A stretch of 64,000 bases of DNA from Isoalcanivorax indicus. Its GTDB lineage: Bacteria > Pseudomonadota > Gammaproteobacteria > Pseudomonadales > Alcanivoracaceae. The stretch lies in the NCBI RefSeq assembly GCF_003259185.1, contig NZ_QGMP01000001.1:930001-994000 (forward strand), written 5' to 3'. A program made the position numbers and the translations under genes. The notes beneath the pieces are model-generated. The model did no database searches, was not told where the DNA came from, and was given only the letters and a program-made list of their open reading frames with translations. Shown one piece after another: positions 28,280 to 38,900 of this stretch (position 1 is its first letter; each line of letters starts with the position of its first letter).

Positions 28280-30624
28280 GATTTGTGTTAGTAATTCTGG
28301 CTTGCGCCTGGTTGGCGGGGACAGCGATTTTTCAGGCGGCGGTAGCCAGCGAACGGTTCCGTGTCAGTGATGTCCGCATCGAGGGGCTGCAACGCCTGCC
28401 GGTGGATCGCGTGTTCTCGGCGTTGCCTATCCAGTCCGGCGACATGGTCGGCACGGCCGAAGTGGCCGAGGCTGTCCGCCGTTTGTACGCTTCCGGCGAT
28501 TTCGAGGATGTGCAGATCGGTCGCGACGGCGATCAGCTGGTGGTTTTGGTGTCGGAACGGCCCTCTGTGGCGCGCCTCGAGATCAAGGGCAATCGCTCGA
28601 TTGACGAGAATGCCCTGCGCCAGGGTCTGCGTGACGCGGGCCTGGCAGAGGGGGAAGTGTTCCGCCGGGCGACGCTGGAAATGATTTCCGGCGAGTTGCA
28701 GCGTCAGTACGTGGCTCAGGGCCGGTACGACGCCCAGATTGAAACCGAAGCCGTGCCGTTGCCGCGTAACCGGGTGGCACTGAATATCGATATTTACGAA
28801 GGCAGCCCGGCGCGTATTCGCGATATCAATATTGTCGGCAATGAAGTCTTCAGCGACCGCGAGCTGCGCGGCATTTTCGAGTTGCGTCCTCGCCGCCCGT
28901 TCTGGCCGTTTGGCAGCCGTCACCGCTATTCCCGCGAGCGCCTGTCCGGTGATCTGGAGCGGTTGCGCTCCTATTACCTCGACCGGGGCTATATCAACTT
29001 TTCCATGGAATCCACCCAGGTGGGCGTGACCCCGGATCGCAGCGAGGTGTACATCACCATCAATGTGGACGAGGGCAAGCGCTATCGTGTCGGCAATGTG
29101 GAGCTGGCCGGTGATATTCCCATTGATGAAGATCAATTGACGCCATTGCTGGTGATCCAGGAAGGCCAGGTGTTCTCCCAGCAACTGGCGACCTATACCG
29201 CAGACCTGCTGACGCGGCGGCTGGGCAATGAGGGGTATTCCTTCGCCCAGGTTAATGATTTCCCTGAAGTGAACGAAGACGACGAGACGGTGAACATCAC
29301 CTTCTACGTGGATCCGGGTCGCAAGGTGTATGTGCGCCGCGTGAACTTCAGTGGCAACGTCAAGACCCAGGACGAAGTGCTGCGCCGCGAGCTGCGTCAG
29401 TTCGAGGGGGCGCCCGCCAATACGGCGCTGATCGACCTGTCACGCCAGCGACTGCAACGGCTCGGTTACTTCGGCCTGGTGGATGCCGACACGCCGCGGG
29501 TGGTGGGTGCCGAGGATCTGGTGGATGTGGACTTTACGGTGGAAGAGCAGCCGTCCGGCTCCATTGGCGCCAATATCGGTTATTCCGAGGCCAGCGGGGC
29601 CATCTTCGGTGCCAGCGTCAGCCAGAACAACTTCATGGGTACCGGTAACCGGGTCTCTTTCGCCATCAGCCGCAGTGATATTCGTGAGAGTTACAGCTTC
29701 TCGCACTTCAACCCCTACTACACACTGGACGGGGTCAGTCGCGGCTTCAATCTCTACTATTCGAAGATCGACTTCGGCCGTGCGGTGGTGGCGTCGTATG
29801 CCGCAGACCGACTGGGCGGCGCGGTCAATTTCGGCTATCCGATTTCGGAAACATCACGGCTTGATTTCGGTGTGGGCGTCGACAATATCGATATCACGGT
29901 GGGTGATTTCGTTGCCATCGATATCCTGCGTTTCCTCGAGGCAAAGGGCTATGAGTTCAACTTCCTGAAGGCCAATGCCTCCTGGCAGAAGAGCACGCTG
30001 AACCGGGGTATTCTGCCGGATCGCGGCTGGTCACAGCGCGCCGGTATCGAGGCCTCGGTGCCGGGCAGTGACTATCTGTTCTACAAGCTGACCTGGTCTG
30101 GCCAGCGCTACTTCCCGATGGCCCGTAACTGGACACTGCGCGCGCGCAGCGATATCGGGTATGGTGACGGTTATGGCGACGAGCGGGTGCTGCCGTTCTT
30201 CGAGAACTTCTATGCCGGTGGCATCGGCTCGGTGCGCGGTTATCGGTCGCGCAGTCTCGGGGTCAGATCTCCGGCGGCGATCTTCGAGTTCCAGAATCCG
30301 CCGGTTCAGGATCCGGATCCGGATCCCCTGGGCGGTAACTTCCTGGTGGAAGGAAGCCTGGAGCTGATCTTCCCGACGCCGTTTGCGCCGGACAGTCGCA
30401 ATGTGCGCACCTTCCTGTTCCTTGATGGTGGGCAGGTATTTGAAACCGAGGTGCAAAACGCACGCTTTGACTTTGATGCCGATGAAATCCGCTATGCTGC
30501 GGGTGTCGGCCTCACCTGGCTGACGGCCATCGGGCCGCTCAGCTTCAACTTTGCCCGGCCGCTGAACAAGCAGTCCGGTGATGACACCGAGTTCTTCCAG
30601 TTCTCGCTGGGGCAGGTGTTCTGA
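28276..30624 (+). CDS. bamA: Outer-membrane protein assembly factor BamA
   Basis: The 782-residue protein is the core of the BAM complex. A signal peptide occupies about residues 1-25 ([20 protein letters not shown], then AAVAS). Five POTRA domains follow to about residue 350 (first: RFRVSDVRIEGLQRLPVDRV), then a 16-strand beta barrel with SVRGYRSRSLG, the loop-6 motif conserved in Omp85 proteins, and a C-terminal strand ending FFQFSLGQVF with the terminal Phe. Length is in the usual range. A PDPDPDP-type segment near residue 680 gives the local repeat ggatccggatccggatcc (30310-30327). skp follows after 24 nt. Confidence 0.97.
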   Translation: MRFVLVILACAWLAGTAIFQAAVASERFRVSDVRIEGLQRLPVDRVFSALPIQSGDMVGTAEVAEAVRRLYASGDFEDVQIGRDGDQLVVLVSERPSVARLEIKGNRSIDENALRQGLRDAGLAEGEVFRRATLEMISGELQRQYVAQGRYDAQIETEAVPLPRNRVALNIDIYEGSPARIRDINIVGNEVFSDRELRGIFELRPRRPFWPFGSRHRYSRERLSGDLERLRSYYLDRGYINFSMESTQVGVTPDRSEVYITINVDEGKRYRVGNVELAGDIPIDEDQLTPLLVIQEGQVFSQQLATYTADLLTRRLGNEGYSFAQVNDFPEVNEDDETVNITFYVDPGRKVYVRRVNFSGNVKTQDEVLRRELRQFEGAPANTALIDLSRQRLQRLGYFGLVDADTPRVVGAEDLVDVDFTVEEQPSGSIGANIGYSEASGAIFGASVSQNNFMGTGNRVSFAISRSDIRESYSFSHFNPYYTLDGVSRGFNLYYSKIDFGRAVVASYAADRLGGAVNFGYPISETSRLDFGVGVDNIDITVGDFVAIDILRFLEAKGYEFNFLKANASWQKSTLNRGILPDRGWSQRAGIEASVPGSDYLFYKLTWSGQRYFPMARNWTLRARSDIGYGDGYGDERVLPFFENFYAGGIGSVRGYRSRSLGVRSPAAIFEFQNPPVQDPDPDPLGGNFLVEGSLELIFPTPFAPDSRNVRTFLFLDGGQVFETEVQNARFDFDADEIRYAAGVGLTWLTAIGPLSFNFARPLNKQSGDDTEFFQFSLGQVF

Positions 30625-30648
30625 GGCAGGCTATTGCAGGAGACGATG

Positions 30649-31149
30649 ATGAAAACAATGAAGGCACTTATTTTTCTGGCACTGATGTTGCCACTGGCGG
30701 GGATGGCACAGGACAAGATTGCGGTCATCGACCCGATGCAGGCCCTGATCGAAACGGATGAAGTGAAGGCGCGCAATGCGCGACTGGAATCTTCTCTGGA
30801 AACCGAGAGCCGTCGCCTGCGTACGCTGCGCGAGGATATTGGCAAGATCGAGGAACGTCTGCAGCGCGATGGCATGACCATGTCGCGTCAGGAGCGTGAG
30901 AACCTGACCGATCAGCGCGAGGCCAAGGGCCTGGAGTTCCAGACATTGCAGCAGAGCCTGCAGCGCCGCGTGAACAATGACCGTCAGGAGCTGCTGGAAA
31001 GCATGGAGCCGAAACTGCTCCAGGCCATTGAAGCGGTGGCCAAGGACAAGGGGCTGGATATGGTCATCAGTGCTCAGGCCATGGTCTACGTGAAACCGGA
31101 GCTGGATATCACCCGTGAGGTGACCCAGCGCCTGAACCGGATGAAGTGA
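30649..31149 (+). CDS. skp: Periplasmic chaperone Skp/OmpH
   Basis: The 166-residue protein has a cleavable signal peptide (MKALIFLALMLPLAGMAQ) and a long charged helical region (about 45-125), the two-helix tentacle arms of Skp, which carries unfolded outer-membrane proteins to BAM. The start at 30649 has AGGAG 6 nt upstream; the ATG at 30646 leaves only 3 nt. It lies between bamA and lpxD, as in most gammaproteobacteria. Sequence identity in this family is low, so the call rests on signal peptide, helix pattern and location. Confidence 0.9.
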   Translation: MKTMKALIFLALMLPLAGMAQDKIAVIDPMQALIETDEVKARNARLESSLETESRRLRTLREDIGKIEERLQRDGMTMSRQERENLTDQREAKGLEFQTLQQSLQRRVNNDRQELLESMEPKLLQAIEAVAKDKGLDMVISAQAMVYVKPELDITREVTQRLNRMK

Positions 31150-31153
31150 CACC

Positions 31154-32164
31154 GTGATCACGCTTGCACAGCTTGCCGACGAGCTGGGCGCTACGCTGCA
31201 CGGAGACGGGGCCACGCCAGTGCGTGGCCTCGGTACGTTGAAGTCAGCGGGCCCTGATCAGCTCACGTTTCTCGCCAATCCCCGTTACCGCGCTCAACTG
31301 GGCGCCACCCGCGCTGCAGCGGTGCTGTGCACCGAGGCCGCTGTGGAGGCGTGTCCGGTGGCAGCACTGGTGGTGAAGGATCCGTATTTCGCCTTTGCGC
31401 GGGTCAGTCACCATTTCGATCCCACGCCGGTGATGGCACCCGGTGTACATCCGTCCTCTGTAATCGCGTCCGATGCGCAGCTGGAAGACAATGTGTCCGT
31501 GGGGCCGAATGTGGTGGTGGAAGCGGGCGCTGTTATCCGCGCAGGCGCGACCTTGATGGCCAACGTGGTGATCGGGGCAGGCAGCGAGATCGGCGAGCAG
31601 GCGCGTCTTTACCCTAATGTTACAATCTACCATGGCGTGACAGTGGGTCCGCGCACTATCATACACGCGGGTTCGGTAATCGGGGCTGATGGCTTTGGCT
31701 ACGCCTTCGCCGAGGGCCGCTGGCACAGCGTTGCCCAGGTCGGCGGCGTGCGCATTGGCGCCGATGTCGAAATCGGGGCCAATGTGACGATTGATCGGGG
31801 TGCCATTGAGGACACCGCGATCGGCAATGGCGTCATCCTCGACGATCAGGTTCATCTCGGCCACAACGTGGTGATCGGCGAGCACACGGCGCTGGCCGGC
31901 AAGGTCGGTGTGTCCGGCAGTACACGGATCGGACGTTACTGCATGATCGGTGGGGCCGCGGGCCTCGCAGGGCATCTCGAGATCGGTGATCAGGTGGTCA
32001 TACTGGGTATGACACTGGTATCCCGGTCCATCAGCGAGCCCGGCACTTATGGTTCCAGCCTGGCGGTCGATCGTCAGGATCGCTGGCGCAAGAATGCGGC
32101 CAGATTCCGGCAACTTGATGATCTGTTCCGGCGTGTGAAACGCCTGGAAAAGGGCGACGGTTGA
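31154..32164 (+). CDS. lpxD: UDP-3-O-(3-hydroxyacyl)glucosamine N-acyltransferase
   Basis: The 336-residue enzyme adds the second 3-hydroxyacyl chain (to N2) in lipid A synthesis. The N-terminal uridine-binding domain (to about 100) precedes hexapeptide repeats of a left-handed beta helix; the catalytic His is in DDQVHLGHNVVIGEHT. A C-terminal helix (RFRQLDDLFRRVKRLEKG) is normal. It uses a GTG start at 31154, 5 nt after skp. A GC hairpin after the stop (32179-32202) lies before fabZ. Confidence 0.96.
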   Translation: MITLAQLADELGATLHGDGATPVRGLGTLKSAGPDQLTFLANPRYRAQLGATRAAAVLCTEAAVEACPVAALVVKDPYFAFARVSHHFDPTPVMAPGVHPSSVIASDAQLEDNVSVGPNVVVEAGAVIRAGATLMANVVIGAGSEIGEQARLYPNVTIYHGVTVGPRTIIHAGSVIGADGFGYAFAEGRWHSVAQVGGVRIGADVEIGANVTIDRGAIEDTAIGNGVILDDQVHLGHNVVIGEHTALAGKVGVSGSTRIGRYCMIGGAAGLAGHLEIGDQVVILGMTLVSRSISEPGTYGSSLAVDRQDRWRKNAARFRQLDDLFRRVKRLEKGDG

Positions 32165-32178
32165 CCGGGTGTTTTCAC

Positions 32179-32209
32179 GAAGCGGCGCATTGGCGCCGCT
32201 TCTTCCGTT
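32179..32209 (+). terminator. Hairpin between lpxD and fabZ
   Basis: GAAGCGGCGC-attg-GCGCCGCTTC is a perfect 10-bp stem followed by TTCCGTTT. The T-run is interrupted, so it may only reduce read-through or protect the 3' end of the upstream message within the envelope operon. Confidence 0.5.
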
Positions 32210-32270
32210 TGCCCATGAAGACGGTTCCGCAGTGGTTCGGCCTGCCGCCACACCACCGGTATAGATGCTT

Positions 32271-32711
32271 ATGATGACGATCAATGAAATCAAGGAATAC
32301 CTCCCGCAACGTTACCCTTTCCTGCTGGTGGATCGGGTCATCGAGCTGGTGCCAGGAGAGCGTGTGGTGGCGATCAAGAACGTCACCTGCAATGAGCCCC
32401 ATTTCAATGGCCATTTTCCGCACGAGCCGGTGATGCCGGGTGTGCTGATCATTGAAGCCATGACCCAGGCTGCGGGCGTGCTGGGCTTCATCACTGCGGG
32501 CAAGCGTCCGGCGGACGGCTACAACTACTTGCTGGTGGGTACTGACAAGGCGCGCTTCAAACGCCCTGTGGTGCCGGGGGATCAGCTCGAGTTACGTGCT
32601 ACCCTGTTGGCAGTGCGTCGTAATATTCTCAAATTCGGCTGTGAAGCGTGGGTGGACGGCAAGCTGGTCGCCAGCGCTGAAACGCTGGTGGCAGAGCAGA
32701 AAATCGGGTAG
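32271..32711 (+). CDS. fabZ: 3-hydroxyacyl-[ACP] dehydratase FabZ
   Basis: The 146-residue hotdog-fold enzyme dehydrates 3-hydroxyacyl-ACP in fatty-acid elongation. Catalytic His48 lies in [13 protein letters not shown] and Glu62 in [11 protein letters not shown]. The start at 32271 ([17 protein letters not shown]) matches the Pseudomonas form; an ATG at 32265 is equally open, and neither has a good Shine-Dalgarno. It sits between lpxD and lpxA, where competition for 3-hydroxyacyl-ACP balances phospholipid and lipid A synthesis. Confidence 0.96.
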   Translation: MMTINEIKEYLPQRYPFLLVDRVIELVPGERVVAIKNVTCNEPHFNGHFPHEPVMPGVLIIEAMTQAAGVLGFITAGKRPADGYNYLLVGTDKARFKRPVVPGDQLELRATLLAVRRNILKFGCEAWVDGKLVASAETLVAEQKIG

Positions 32712-32720
32712 CCCATAACA

Positions 32721-33488
32721 ATGATACATCAGACCGCGATAATTGATTCCGGCGCCGAGTTGGCGGCCGATGTCCAGGTAGGCCCTTACAGCGTTATCGG
32801 CCCGGACGTGAAGATTGGTGCCGGCACGGTGATCGGTCCCCATGTGGTGGTACAGGGGCCGACGACCATTGGCCGGGACAATCGTATTTTCCAGTTTGCT
32901 TCGGTGGGGGAAGCCTGCCAGGACAAGAAGTACCGGGGCGAACCCACGGCGCTGGAGATTGGCGACAACAACGTGATTCGCGAGCACGTCACGATTCATC
33001 GCGGGACCATTCAGGATCAGGGTCTGACCCGCATCGGCAACAATAACCTGCTGATGGTCGGTGTGCATGTGGCGCACGATTGCATGATCGGCAACGACAA
33101 TATCTTTGCCAATACCTGCGGCATTGCCGGGCACGCGCATATCGGTGATGGCGTCATCCTTGGCGGTATGACCGGCATTCACCAGTTCTGCCGTATCGGC
33201 TCCTATGCCATGACAGCGGGTTGCAGCCTGGTACTCAAGGACATCCCGGCCTATGTGATGGTGGGTGGCAACCCGGCCGCTGCGCGCAGCATGAACTTCG
33301 AAGGCATGCGTCGCCGGGGCTGGTCTGCCGAGGTGATCGCGCTGCTGCGCAAGGCCTACAAGATCGTCTATCGCCAGGGTAATACCCTGGAACAGGCGCT
33401 GGCTGAGCTGGACACCTTGCCGGAAGGCCCCGAGTTGCGTCTGTTTGTCGACTCGCTGCGCCATTCAGAGCGCGGCATTACCCGCTGA
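32721..33488 (+). CDS. lpxA: UDP-N-acetylglucosamine O-acyltransferase
   Basis: The 255-residue acyltransferase starts lipid A synthesis by moving a 3-hydroxyacyl chain from ACP to the 3-OH of UDP-GlcNAc. Hexapeptide repeats begin at once (IIDSGAELAADVQVGPYSVI), with the catalytic His in GVHVAHDCMIGNDN and GIAGHAHIGDGVILGG, and a C-terminal helical domain. Its stop overlaps the lpxB start by one base (TGATG). Confidence 0.97.
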   Translation: MIHQTAIIDSGAELAADVQVGPYSVIGPDVKIGAGTVIGPHVVVQGPTTIGRDNRIFQFASVGEACQDKKYRGEPTALEIGDNNVIREHVTIHRGTIQDQGLTRIGNNNLLMVGVHVAHDCMIGNDNIFANTCGIAGHAHIGDGVILGGMTGIHQFCRIGSYAMTAGCSLVLKDIPAYVMVGGNPAAARSMNFEGMRRRGWSAEVIALLRKAYKIVYRQGNTLEQALAELDTLPEGPELRLFVDSLRHSERGITR

Positions 33489-34642
33489 TGGCCGCCGGGC
33501 CACTGTTTGCCATCATCGCCGGCGAGATGTCCGGCGATATTCTTGGTGCAGGCCTGATCCGGGCGCTGCGCGAGCGCTACCCCGGGGCGCGCTTCATCGG
33601 TGTCTGTGGCCCCGAGATGCAGGCGGCCGGGGGCGAATCCCTGTTTCCCATGGAGCGCCTGTCGGTGATGGGGCTGACCGAGGTGCTGCCGCGCCTGCGT
33701 GAGCTGTTTCGCCTGCGCCGTTTGCTGGTGGATACGCTGCTGCGTGAGCGACCTGCGGTGGTCATCACCATCGACTCTCCCGATTTTACCCTGCGCGTGG
33801 CGCGGCCTCTGCACGATCAGGGGCTGCGCACGGTGCATTACGTCAGCCCCTCCGTGTGGGCCTGGCGCAAGGGGCGCATCAAGGGCATCAAGGCAGCGAT
33901 CGATCATATGCTGACCCTGCTGCCGTTCGAGGCACGCTTCTACGAAGAGCATGACCTGCCGGTGACCTTTGTCGGTCATCCGCTGGCGGACATGATCCCG
34001 ATGCATCCGGATATCGCTGGTGCGCGGGCCAGCCTGGGGCTGCCCGAAACCGGCCGGGTACTGGCCGTCCTGCCGGGCAGTCGCGGCGGCGAAGTGCGCA
34101 AGCTGTTGCCGGACTTTCTGGCGGCGGTGTCCCTGTTGCGTGCCGACGACCCGGCCCTGACGGTCGTGATTCCGGCAGCGACAGCGGAGCGCGAGGCGGA
34201 GATCAGCGCGGCCTTGCAGCAGGCCGGGCTGAGCGATCAGGTGCGACTGGTGGCCGGCCAGAGCCGCACCGTGATGGCCGCAGCCGATGCGGTGTTGATG
34301 GCCTCCGGCACGGCGACCCTGGAAGGCACCCTGCTGAAGAAACCCATGGTGGTGGGCTATCGGGTCGGGGGCATCACCTACGCCATTGCCCGCCGTCTGG
34401 TGTCGCTGGAAAACATCGCGCTGCCTAACCTGTTGTCCTCCACGCCCCTGATTCCCGAGTTGCTGCAGAACGACATGACGCCGCAGGCGCTGGCGGACGC
34501 GGTGCGTGGCTGGTTCGATGCGCCGCAACGCATCGCGGCGCTGGAAGCCGAATTCACCCGTATTCATGAGCAGTTGCGGCAGAACGCCAGCCAGCGTGCG
34601 GCGGCAGCGGTGGCGGCGCTGGTGAACGAGGAGTCGGCATGA
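33488..34642 (+). CDS. lpxB: Lipid-A-disaccharide synthase
   Basis: The 384-residue GT19 glycosyltransferase joins UDP-2,3-diacylglucosamine and lipid X. It opens with [20 protein letters not shown] and has the conserved [31 protein letters not shown] and [20 protein letters not shown] stretches. It acts at the inner membrane. The rnhB ATG overlaps its stop (ATGA). LpxC and LpxH are not in the window. Confidence 0.97.
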   Translation: MAAGPLFAIIAGEMSGDILGAGLIRALRERYPGARFIGVCGPEMQAAGGESLFPMERLSVMGLTEVLPRLRELFRLRRLLVDTLLRERPAVVITIDSPDFTLRVARPLHDQGLRTVHYVSPSVWAWRKGRIKGIKAAIDHMLTLLPFEARFYEEHDLPVTFVGHPLADMIPMHPDIAGARASLGLPETGRVLAVLPGSRGGEVRKLLPDFLAAVSLLRADDPALTVVIPAATAEREAEISAALQQAGLSDQVRLVAGQSRTVMAAADAVLMASGTATLEGTLLKKPMVVGYRVGGITYAIARRLVSLENIALPNLLSSTPLIPELLQNDMTPQALADAVRGWFDAPQRIAALEAEFTRIHEQLRQNASQRAAAAVAALVNEESA

Positions 34643-35289
34643 CGCACCCGTTTGCCGAATACGTGCTGGCCGAGGTCTGGCAGCCGACCCGGTTCGCCTG
34701 GCACCCGCAGATGCGACTGGCCGGTGTGGATGAGGTGGGGCGTGGCCCCTTGGTGGGCGCCGTGGTGACGGCGGCCGTCATCCTTGACCCGGCCCGGCCG
34801 ATTGCCGGTCTGGCGGACAGCAAACGGTTGACCGCAAAGCGCCGCACCGTGCTGGCGGCCGAGATCCGGGCACAGGCGCTGGCCTGGAGCCTGGGTCGGG
34901 CGGAAGCGGCAGAGATTGATGACCTGAATATCTTCCAGGCCACGCTGGTGGCCATGCAGCGTGCCGTGGCCGGGCTTGGCCTGAGACCCGATGCCGTGCT
35001 GGTGGACGGCAATCGGGCGCCGGAATTCGGCCTGCCTGCCGAGCCGGTGGTCAAGGGGGATGGTCGTATTCCGGCCATCAGCGCGGCGTCCATTCTTGCC
35101 AAGGTGGCCCGTGACGACGAGATGGCCGTATTGCATACCCGGCATCCGGAATACGGCTTTGATCGTCACAAGGGTTACCCCACAGCGGTGCATCTGGCAG
35201 CATTGAAACGATTCGGGCCGCTGCCGGAACACCGGCGTTCCTTTGGCCCGGTAAGCCGCTGTCTGAGCGAGGATCGCACTCTTGTCTGA
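34639..35289 (+). CDS. rnhB: Ribonuclease HII
   Basis: The 216-residue enzyme cuts RNA in RNA-DNA hybrids and at single ribonucleotides. The catalytic Asp-Glu pair is in [13 protein letters not shown]; further motifs are [19 protein letters not shown] and [11 protein letters not shown], and [10 protein letters not shown]. The N-terminus has ~25 residues before the first strand, slightly longer than in E. coli. It overlaps dnaE by 8 nt. Confidence 0.96.
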   Translation: MTHPFAEYVLAEVWQPTRFAWHPQMRLAGVDEVGRGPLVGAVVTAAVILDPARPIAGLADSKRLTAKRRTVLAAEIRAQALAWSLGRAEAAEIDDLNIFQATLVAMQRAVAGLGLRPDAVLVDGNRAPEFGLPAEPVVKGDGRIPAISAASILAKVARDDEMAVLHTRHPEYGFDRHKGYPTAVHLAALKRFGPLPEHRRSFGPVSRCLSEDRTLV

Positions 35290-38200
35290 ACCGGCATTCA
35301 TCCATCTGCGTCTGCACACTGACTATTCCCTGGTGGACGGCGTGGTGCGGGTCAAACCGCTGATCAGGCAGTGCGTCGCGGACGGGATGCCCGCCGTGGC
35401 CGTGACGGACGACTCCAATCTGTTCGGCCTGATCAAGTTCTACAAGGCGGCCCAGGGCGCTGGCATCAAACCCATTGCCGGTGCCGACCTGTGGCTGGAG
35501 AGCCGATATCTGGAGGAGCCGGCGCGTATCAGCGTGCTGGTGATGAACAGCGAGGGCTACCACCATCTGCGCCTGCTGATTTCCCGCGCCTGGCAACACA
35601 ATCAGTCGCGCGGCCGCGCCATCGTCAAGCGTGAGTGGCTGGAGGAACTGCACCCGGGCCTGATCCTGTTGTCCTGTGCCCGTCATGGTGAGCTGGGGCA
35701 GTTATTGCTGGGCGGCAAGCAGGAGGAGGCGCGTGCGCTGGCCCGGGACTACCAGCAGCGCTGCGGTGATCGCTTTTACGTGGAAGTGCAGCGCACCAGC
35801 CGCCCCGGTGATGAAGATTGCCTGCATGAAAGTGTGGCGCTGGCGGCCGAGCTGGGTCTGCCGGTGGTGGCCACCAATGACGTGCGTTTTCTCAAGGCCT
35901 CGGACTTCGAAGCGCATGAAGCGCGCGTCTGTATTCACGACGGGGATGCCCTGGATGATCCGCGTCGCGGACGCAAGTACAGCGACCAGCAGTATCTGAA
36001 AACGGCAGCGGAAATGGCCGAGCTGTTCAGTGACCTGCCTGAGGCGCTGGAGAATACCGTTGAAATCGCGCGCCGTTGTTCGCTGGATATCGAGCTGGGC
36101 AAGAATTACCTGCCGGACTTTCCGATTCCCGATGGCCAGACCATCGAGCAGTACATCGAACAGGTGTCGCGCGAAGGGCTGGAAAAACGACTGGCCAGCA
36201 TTCTGGATGCGCAGGCGCCGGACTATGCCGAGCGCCGTCGCGAGTATGATGAACGTTTGCAGTTCGAGCTCGACATCATCAATCAGATGGGGTTTCCCGG
36301 TTACTTCCTGATCGTTTCGGACTTTATCCGCTGGGCCAAGGAGAACGAAGTGCCGGTGGGGCCGGGTCGGGGTTCCGGTGCCGGCTCGCTGGTGGCGTAC
36401 GCGCTGGAAATTACCGATCTCGATCCGATTGAATACGATCTGCTGTTCGAACGCTTCCTGAATCCCGAACGGGTTTCCATGCCCGACTTCGATGTCGATT
36501 TCTGCATGGACAAGCGCGATCGCGTGATCGCCTATGTGGCCGACAAGTATGGCCGCGAGGCCGTCGGGCAGATCATTACCTTCGGCACCATGGCCGCCAA
36601 GGCGGTGGTGCGTGACGTCGCCCGGGTGCAGGGCAAGCCCTATGGTCTGGCTGACCGTCTGTCGAAGATGATTCCGCCCACACCGGGCATGACGCTGGAA
36701 AAGGCGCTGGAACAGGAAGACGTGCTGCGTGACTTCCTGCAGGACAGTGGCAACAGCGATCAGGAATCGGCCAACGAAATCTGGGAGATGGCCCTCAAGC
36801 TGGAAGGCCTGACCCGGAACGTGGGCAAGCATGCGGGCGGCGTGGTTATCGCCCCCGGCAAGCTGACGGATTTTGCGCCGCTGCATTGCGATGATGAAGG
36901 CGAGAGCCTGGTCACCCAGTACGACAAGGACGATGTCGAATCCGCGGGCCTGGTGAAGTTCGACTTCCTCGGGCTGAAGACGCTGACCATCATCGACTGG
37001 GCAGTGAAAGCCGCCAACGTCAAGCGTGCCCGCAGCGGTGAAGGGCCGCTGCGCATTGAAGATATTCCGCTGGAAGACCCGCCTTCCTTCGAGCTGTTGA
37101 AGAAAGGGGAAACCACCGCCGTCTTCCAGCTTGAATCCCAGGGCATGAAAGAGCTGATCAAGAAGCTCAGGCCCGATGTCTTCGAAGACATCATCGCTCT
37201 GGTGGCCTTGTACCGCCCCGGCCCGCTGGAATCGGGCATGGTGGACAACTTCATCAACCGGAAGCATGGCCGTGAGCCGATGGCCTACCCGGACCCGCAA
37301 TACCAGCATGAGTGGCTCAAGCCGATCCTGGAACCTACCTACGGGGTCATCCTGTACCAGGAACAGGTGATGCAGATTGCCCAGGTGCTGGCGGGCTATT
37401 CGCTCGGCGGCGCTGACCTGCTGCGCCGCGCTATGGGCAAGAAAAAGCCCGAGGAGATGGCCAAGCAGCGCGAGATTTTCGAGTCTGGCGCGCGCGACAA
37501 GGGCGTGGATGGCGATCTGGCCATCAAGATTTTCGATCTGGTGGAAAAGTTTGCCGGGTACGGCTTCAACAAGTCGCACTCGGCGGCCTATGCGCTGGTG
37601 GCCTACCAGACCGCCTGGCTGAAAGCGCATTACCCGGCCGAGTTCATGGCCGCCGTGATTTCGGCGGAAATGCACAACACCGACAAAGTGGTGACCTTCA
37701 TCGATGAATGTCATGCCATGGGGTTGAAGGTGTTGCCGCCGGATGTGAACAGTTGCGGCTACCGGTTTACCGTCAATGAGGCGGGCGACATCGTTTACGG
37801 GCTGGGTGCCATCAAGGGACTGGGTGAAGGGCCGATCGAGGCCATCGTCAGTGCCCGCGAGCAAGGCGTGATCTTCGACGACCTGTTCGACTTCTGTCGC
37901 CGCGTGGACATGAAACGCATGAACCGGCGTTCCATGGAGGCGCTGGTGCGCGCCGGGGCGCTGGACAAGCTGGGGCCGACGGGCGACTTCCGTGACCGGG
38001 CCATACTGATGGCGTCGCTGGCAGATGCCAGCCAGGCAGCGGAGCAGGTGGCGCGCAATGCCGAAGCTGGCATGGGGGATCTGTTCGGAGGGGGCGGTGA
38101 TCCGGCGGAGAGTGCGCCGCCGGTGGCCTGGAAGCAGGCACGCCCGTGGAATGACGACCTGCGGCTGAACGGCGAAAAAGACACGCTGGGCCTGTTTCTG

Positions 38201-38788
38201 ACCGGGCACCCGATTGATCAGTTTGAAGGCGAGGTGAACCGTTTTGTCACGGCGCGCCTGAACGCCCTGACCCCCACCGGCAAGGGCGAGGCGGCCACGG
38301 TGGCCGGTCTGGTGGTGGCCATGCGCATTACCCGCAGCAAGAAGAGCGGCGACCGCATGGCTTTCCTGACGCTGGATGACAAGACCGGCCGGGTCGAAGT
38401 GTCGGTGTTCGGCCGCACCTTTGCCGAATTCGGTGACATGGTGCAGAAGGATGTACTGCTGGTGATCAAGGGCGCGGTGCGCAACGATGACTACACCGGC
38501 GGTTTCAGCGTGGTGGCCGATGAGATCATGGATATTGCCCAGGCCCGGGCGGCCTATGCCCGCCGCCTGACCCTGGATGCCGAGGTGCAGGCGCGCTTGC
38601 CGGAGTTGCTGCGTGGCGCCCTGTCGCCGTTCCGGGGCGGGGGTTGCCCGGTGGCGGTGCGCCTCAAGCACCCGCGTGGCAGCGGCCTGCTGTGGCTGGG
38701 CGAAGAGTGGAAAATCCGGCCCGAACAGGCCTTGCTGGAAGACCTGCGCAACCGTTTCGGTGAGCAGGCGGTACGCATAGAGTACTGA
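35282..38788 (+). CDS. dnaE: DNA polymerase III alpha subunit
   Basis: The 1168-residue replicative polymerase has the N-terminal PHP domain ([20 protein letters not shown]), the C-family palm with [16 protein letters not shown] and the Asp pair in [14 protein letters not shown], then helix-hairpin-helix, an OB fold near residue 1000 ([20 protein letters not shown]) and the C-terminal tau-binding part. Length matches the type found in E. coli and Pseudomonas. The start is TTG at 35282, inside rnhB; no better-placed ATG exists because the conserved FIHLRLH begins only five codons later. The rare start may hold expression low. No strong terminator follows. Confidence 0.97.
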   Translation: MSEPAFIHLRLHTDYSLVDGVVRVKPLIRQCVADGMPAVAVTDDSNLFGLIKFYKAAQGAGIKPIAGADLWLESRYLEEPARISVLVMNSEGYHHLRLLISRAWQHNQSRGRAIVKREWLEELHPGLILLSCARHGELGQLLLGGKQEEARALARDYQQRCGDRFYVEVQRTSRPGDEDCLHESVALAAELGLPVVATNDVRFLKASDFEAHEARVCIHDGDALDDPRRGRKYSDQQYLKTAAEMAELFSDLPEALENTVEIARRCSLDIELGKNYLPDFPIPDGQTIEQYIEQVSREGLEKRLASILDAQAPDYAERRREYDERLQFELDIINQMGFPGYFLIVSDFIRWAKENEVPVGPGRGSGAGSLVAYALEITDLDPIEYDLLFERFLNPERVSMPDFDVDFCMDKRDRVIAYVADKYGREAVGQIITFGTMAAKAVVRDVARVQGKPYGLADRLSKMIPPTPGMTLEKALEQEDVLRDFLQDSGNSDQESANEIWEMALKLEGLTRNVGKHAGGVVIAPGKLTDFAPLHCDDEGESLVTQYDKDDVESAGLVKFDFLGLKTLTIIDWAVKAANVKRARSGEGPLRIEDIPLEDPPSFELLKKGETTAVFQLESQGMKELIKKLRPDVFEDIIALVALYRPGPLESGMVDNFINRKHGREPMAYPDPQYQHEWLKPILEPTYGVILYQEQVMQIAQVLAGYSLGGADLLRRAMGKKKPEEMAKQREIFESGARDKGVDGDLAIKIFDLVEKFAGYGFNKSHSAAYALVAYQTAWLKAHYPAEFMAAVISAEMHNTDKVVTFIDECHAMGLKVLPPDVNSCGYRFTVNEAGDIVYGLGAIKGLGEGPIEAIVSAREQGVIFDDLFDFCRRVDMKRMNRRSMEALVRAGALDKLGPTGDFRDRAILMASLADASQAAEQVARNAEAGMGDLFGGGGDPAESAPPVAWKQARPWNDDLRLNGEKDTLGLFLTGHPIDQFEGEVNRFVTARLNALTPTGKGEAATVAGLVVAMRITRSKKSGDRMAFLTLDDKTGRVEVSVFGRTFAEFGDMVQKDVLLVIKGAVRNDDYTGGFSVVADEIMDIAQARAAYARRLTLDAEVQARLPELLRGALSPFRGGGCPVAVRLKHPRGSGLLWLGEEWKIRPEQALLEDLRNRFGEQAVRIEY

Positions 38789-38841
38789 TGGCCACAGGGC
38801 TGTCAGAAACAAGTTGAAACCAGCCGCTGCGACCCGGCGGT

Positions 38842-38870
38842 CGACGTTTGCCGGGTGTTCCCGCTAAACT
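38842..38870 (+). promoter_or_regulatory. Possible promoter of accA
   Basis: TCGACG (38842-38847) and TAAACT (38865-38870) are 17-18 bp apart within the 112-bp gap between dnaE and accA. The -35 box is poor, so this is only a candidate. ACCCGGC (38832-38838) and GCCGGGT (38850-38856) can pair across it. Confidence 0.3.
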
Positions 38871-38900
38871 CCGGGGTCTGCGCTGACAAGAGGTCCAGGA

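Noticed and set aside
35702-38812. Open antisense frame of 1036 codons opposite dnaE
   Set aside because: It is the mirror of a highly biased GC-rich coding sequence. The translation has no recognised domain, and dnaE on the other strand is certain. The same holds for the long frame at 18476-19705 opposite glnD.
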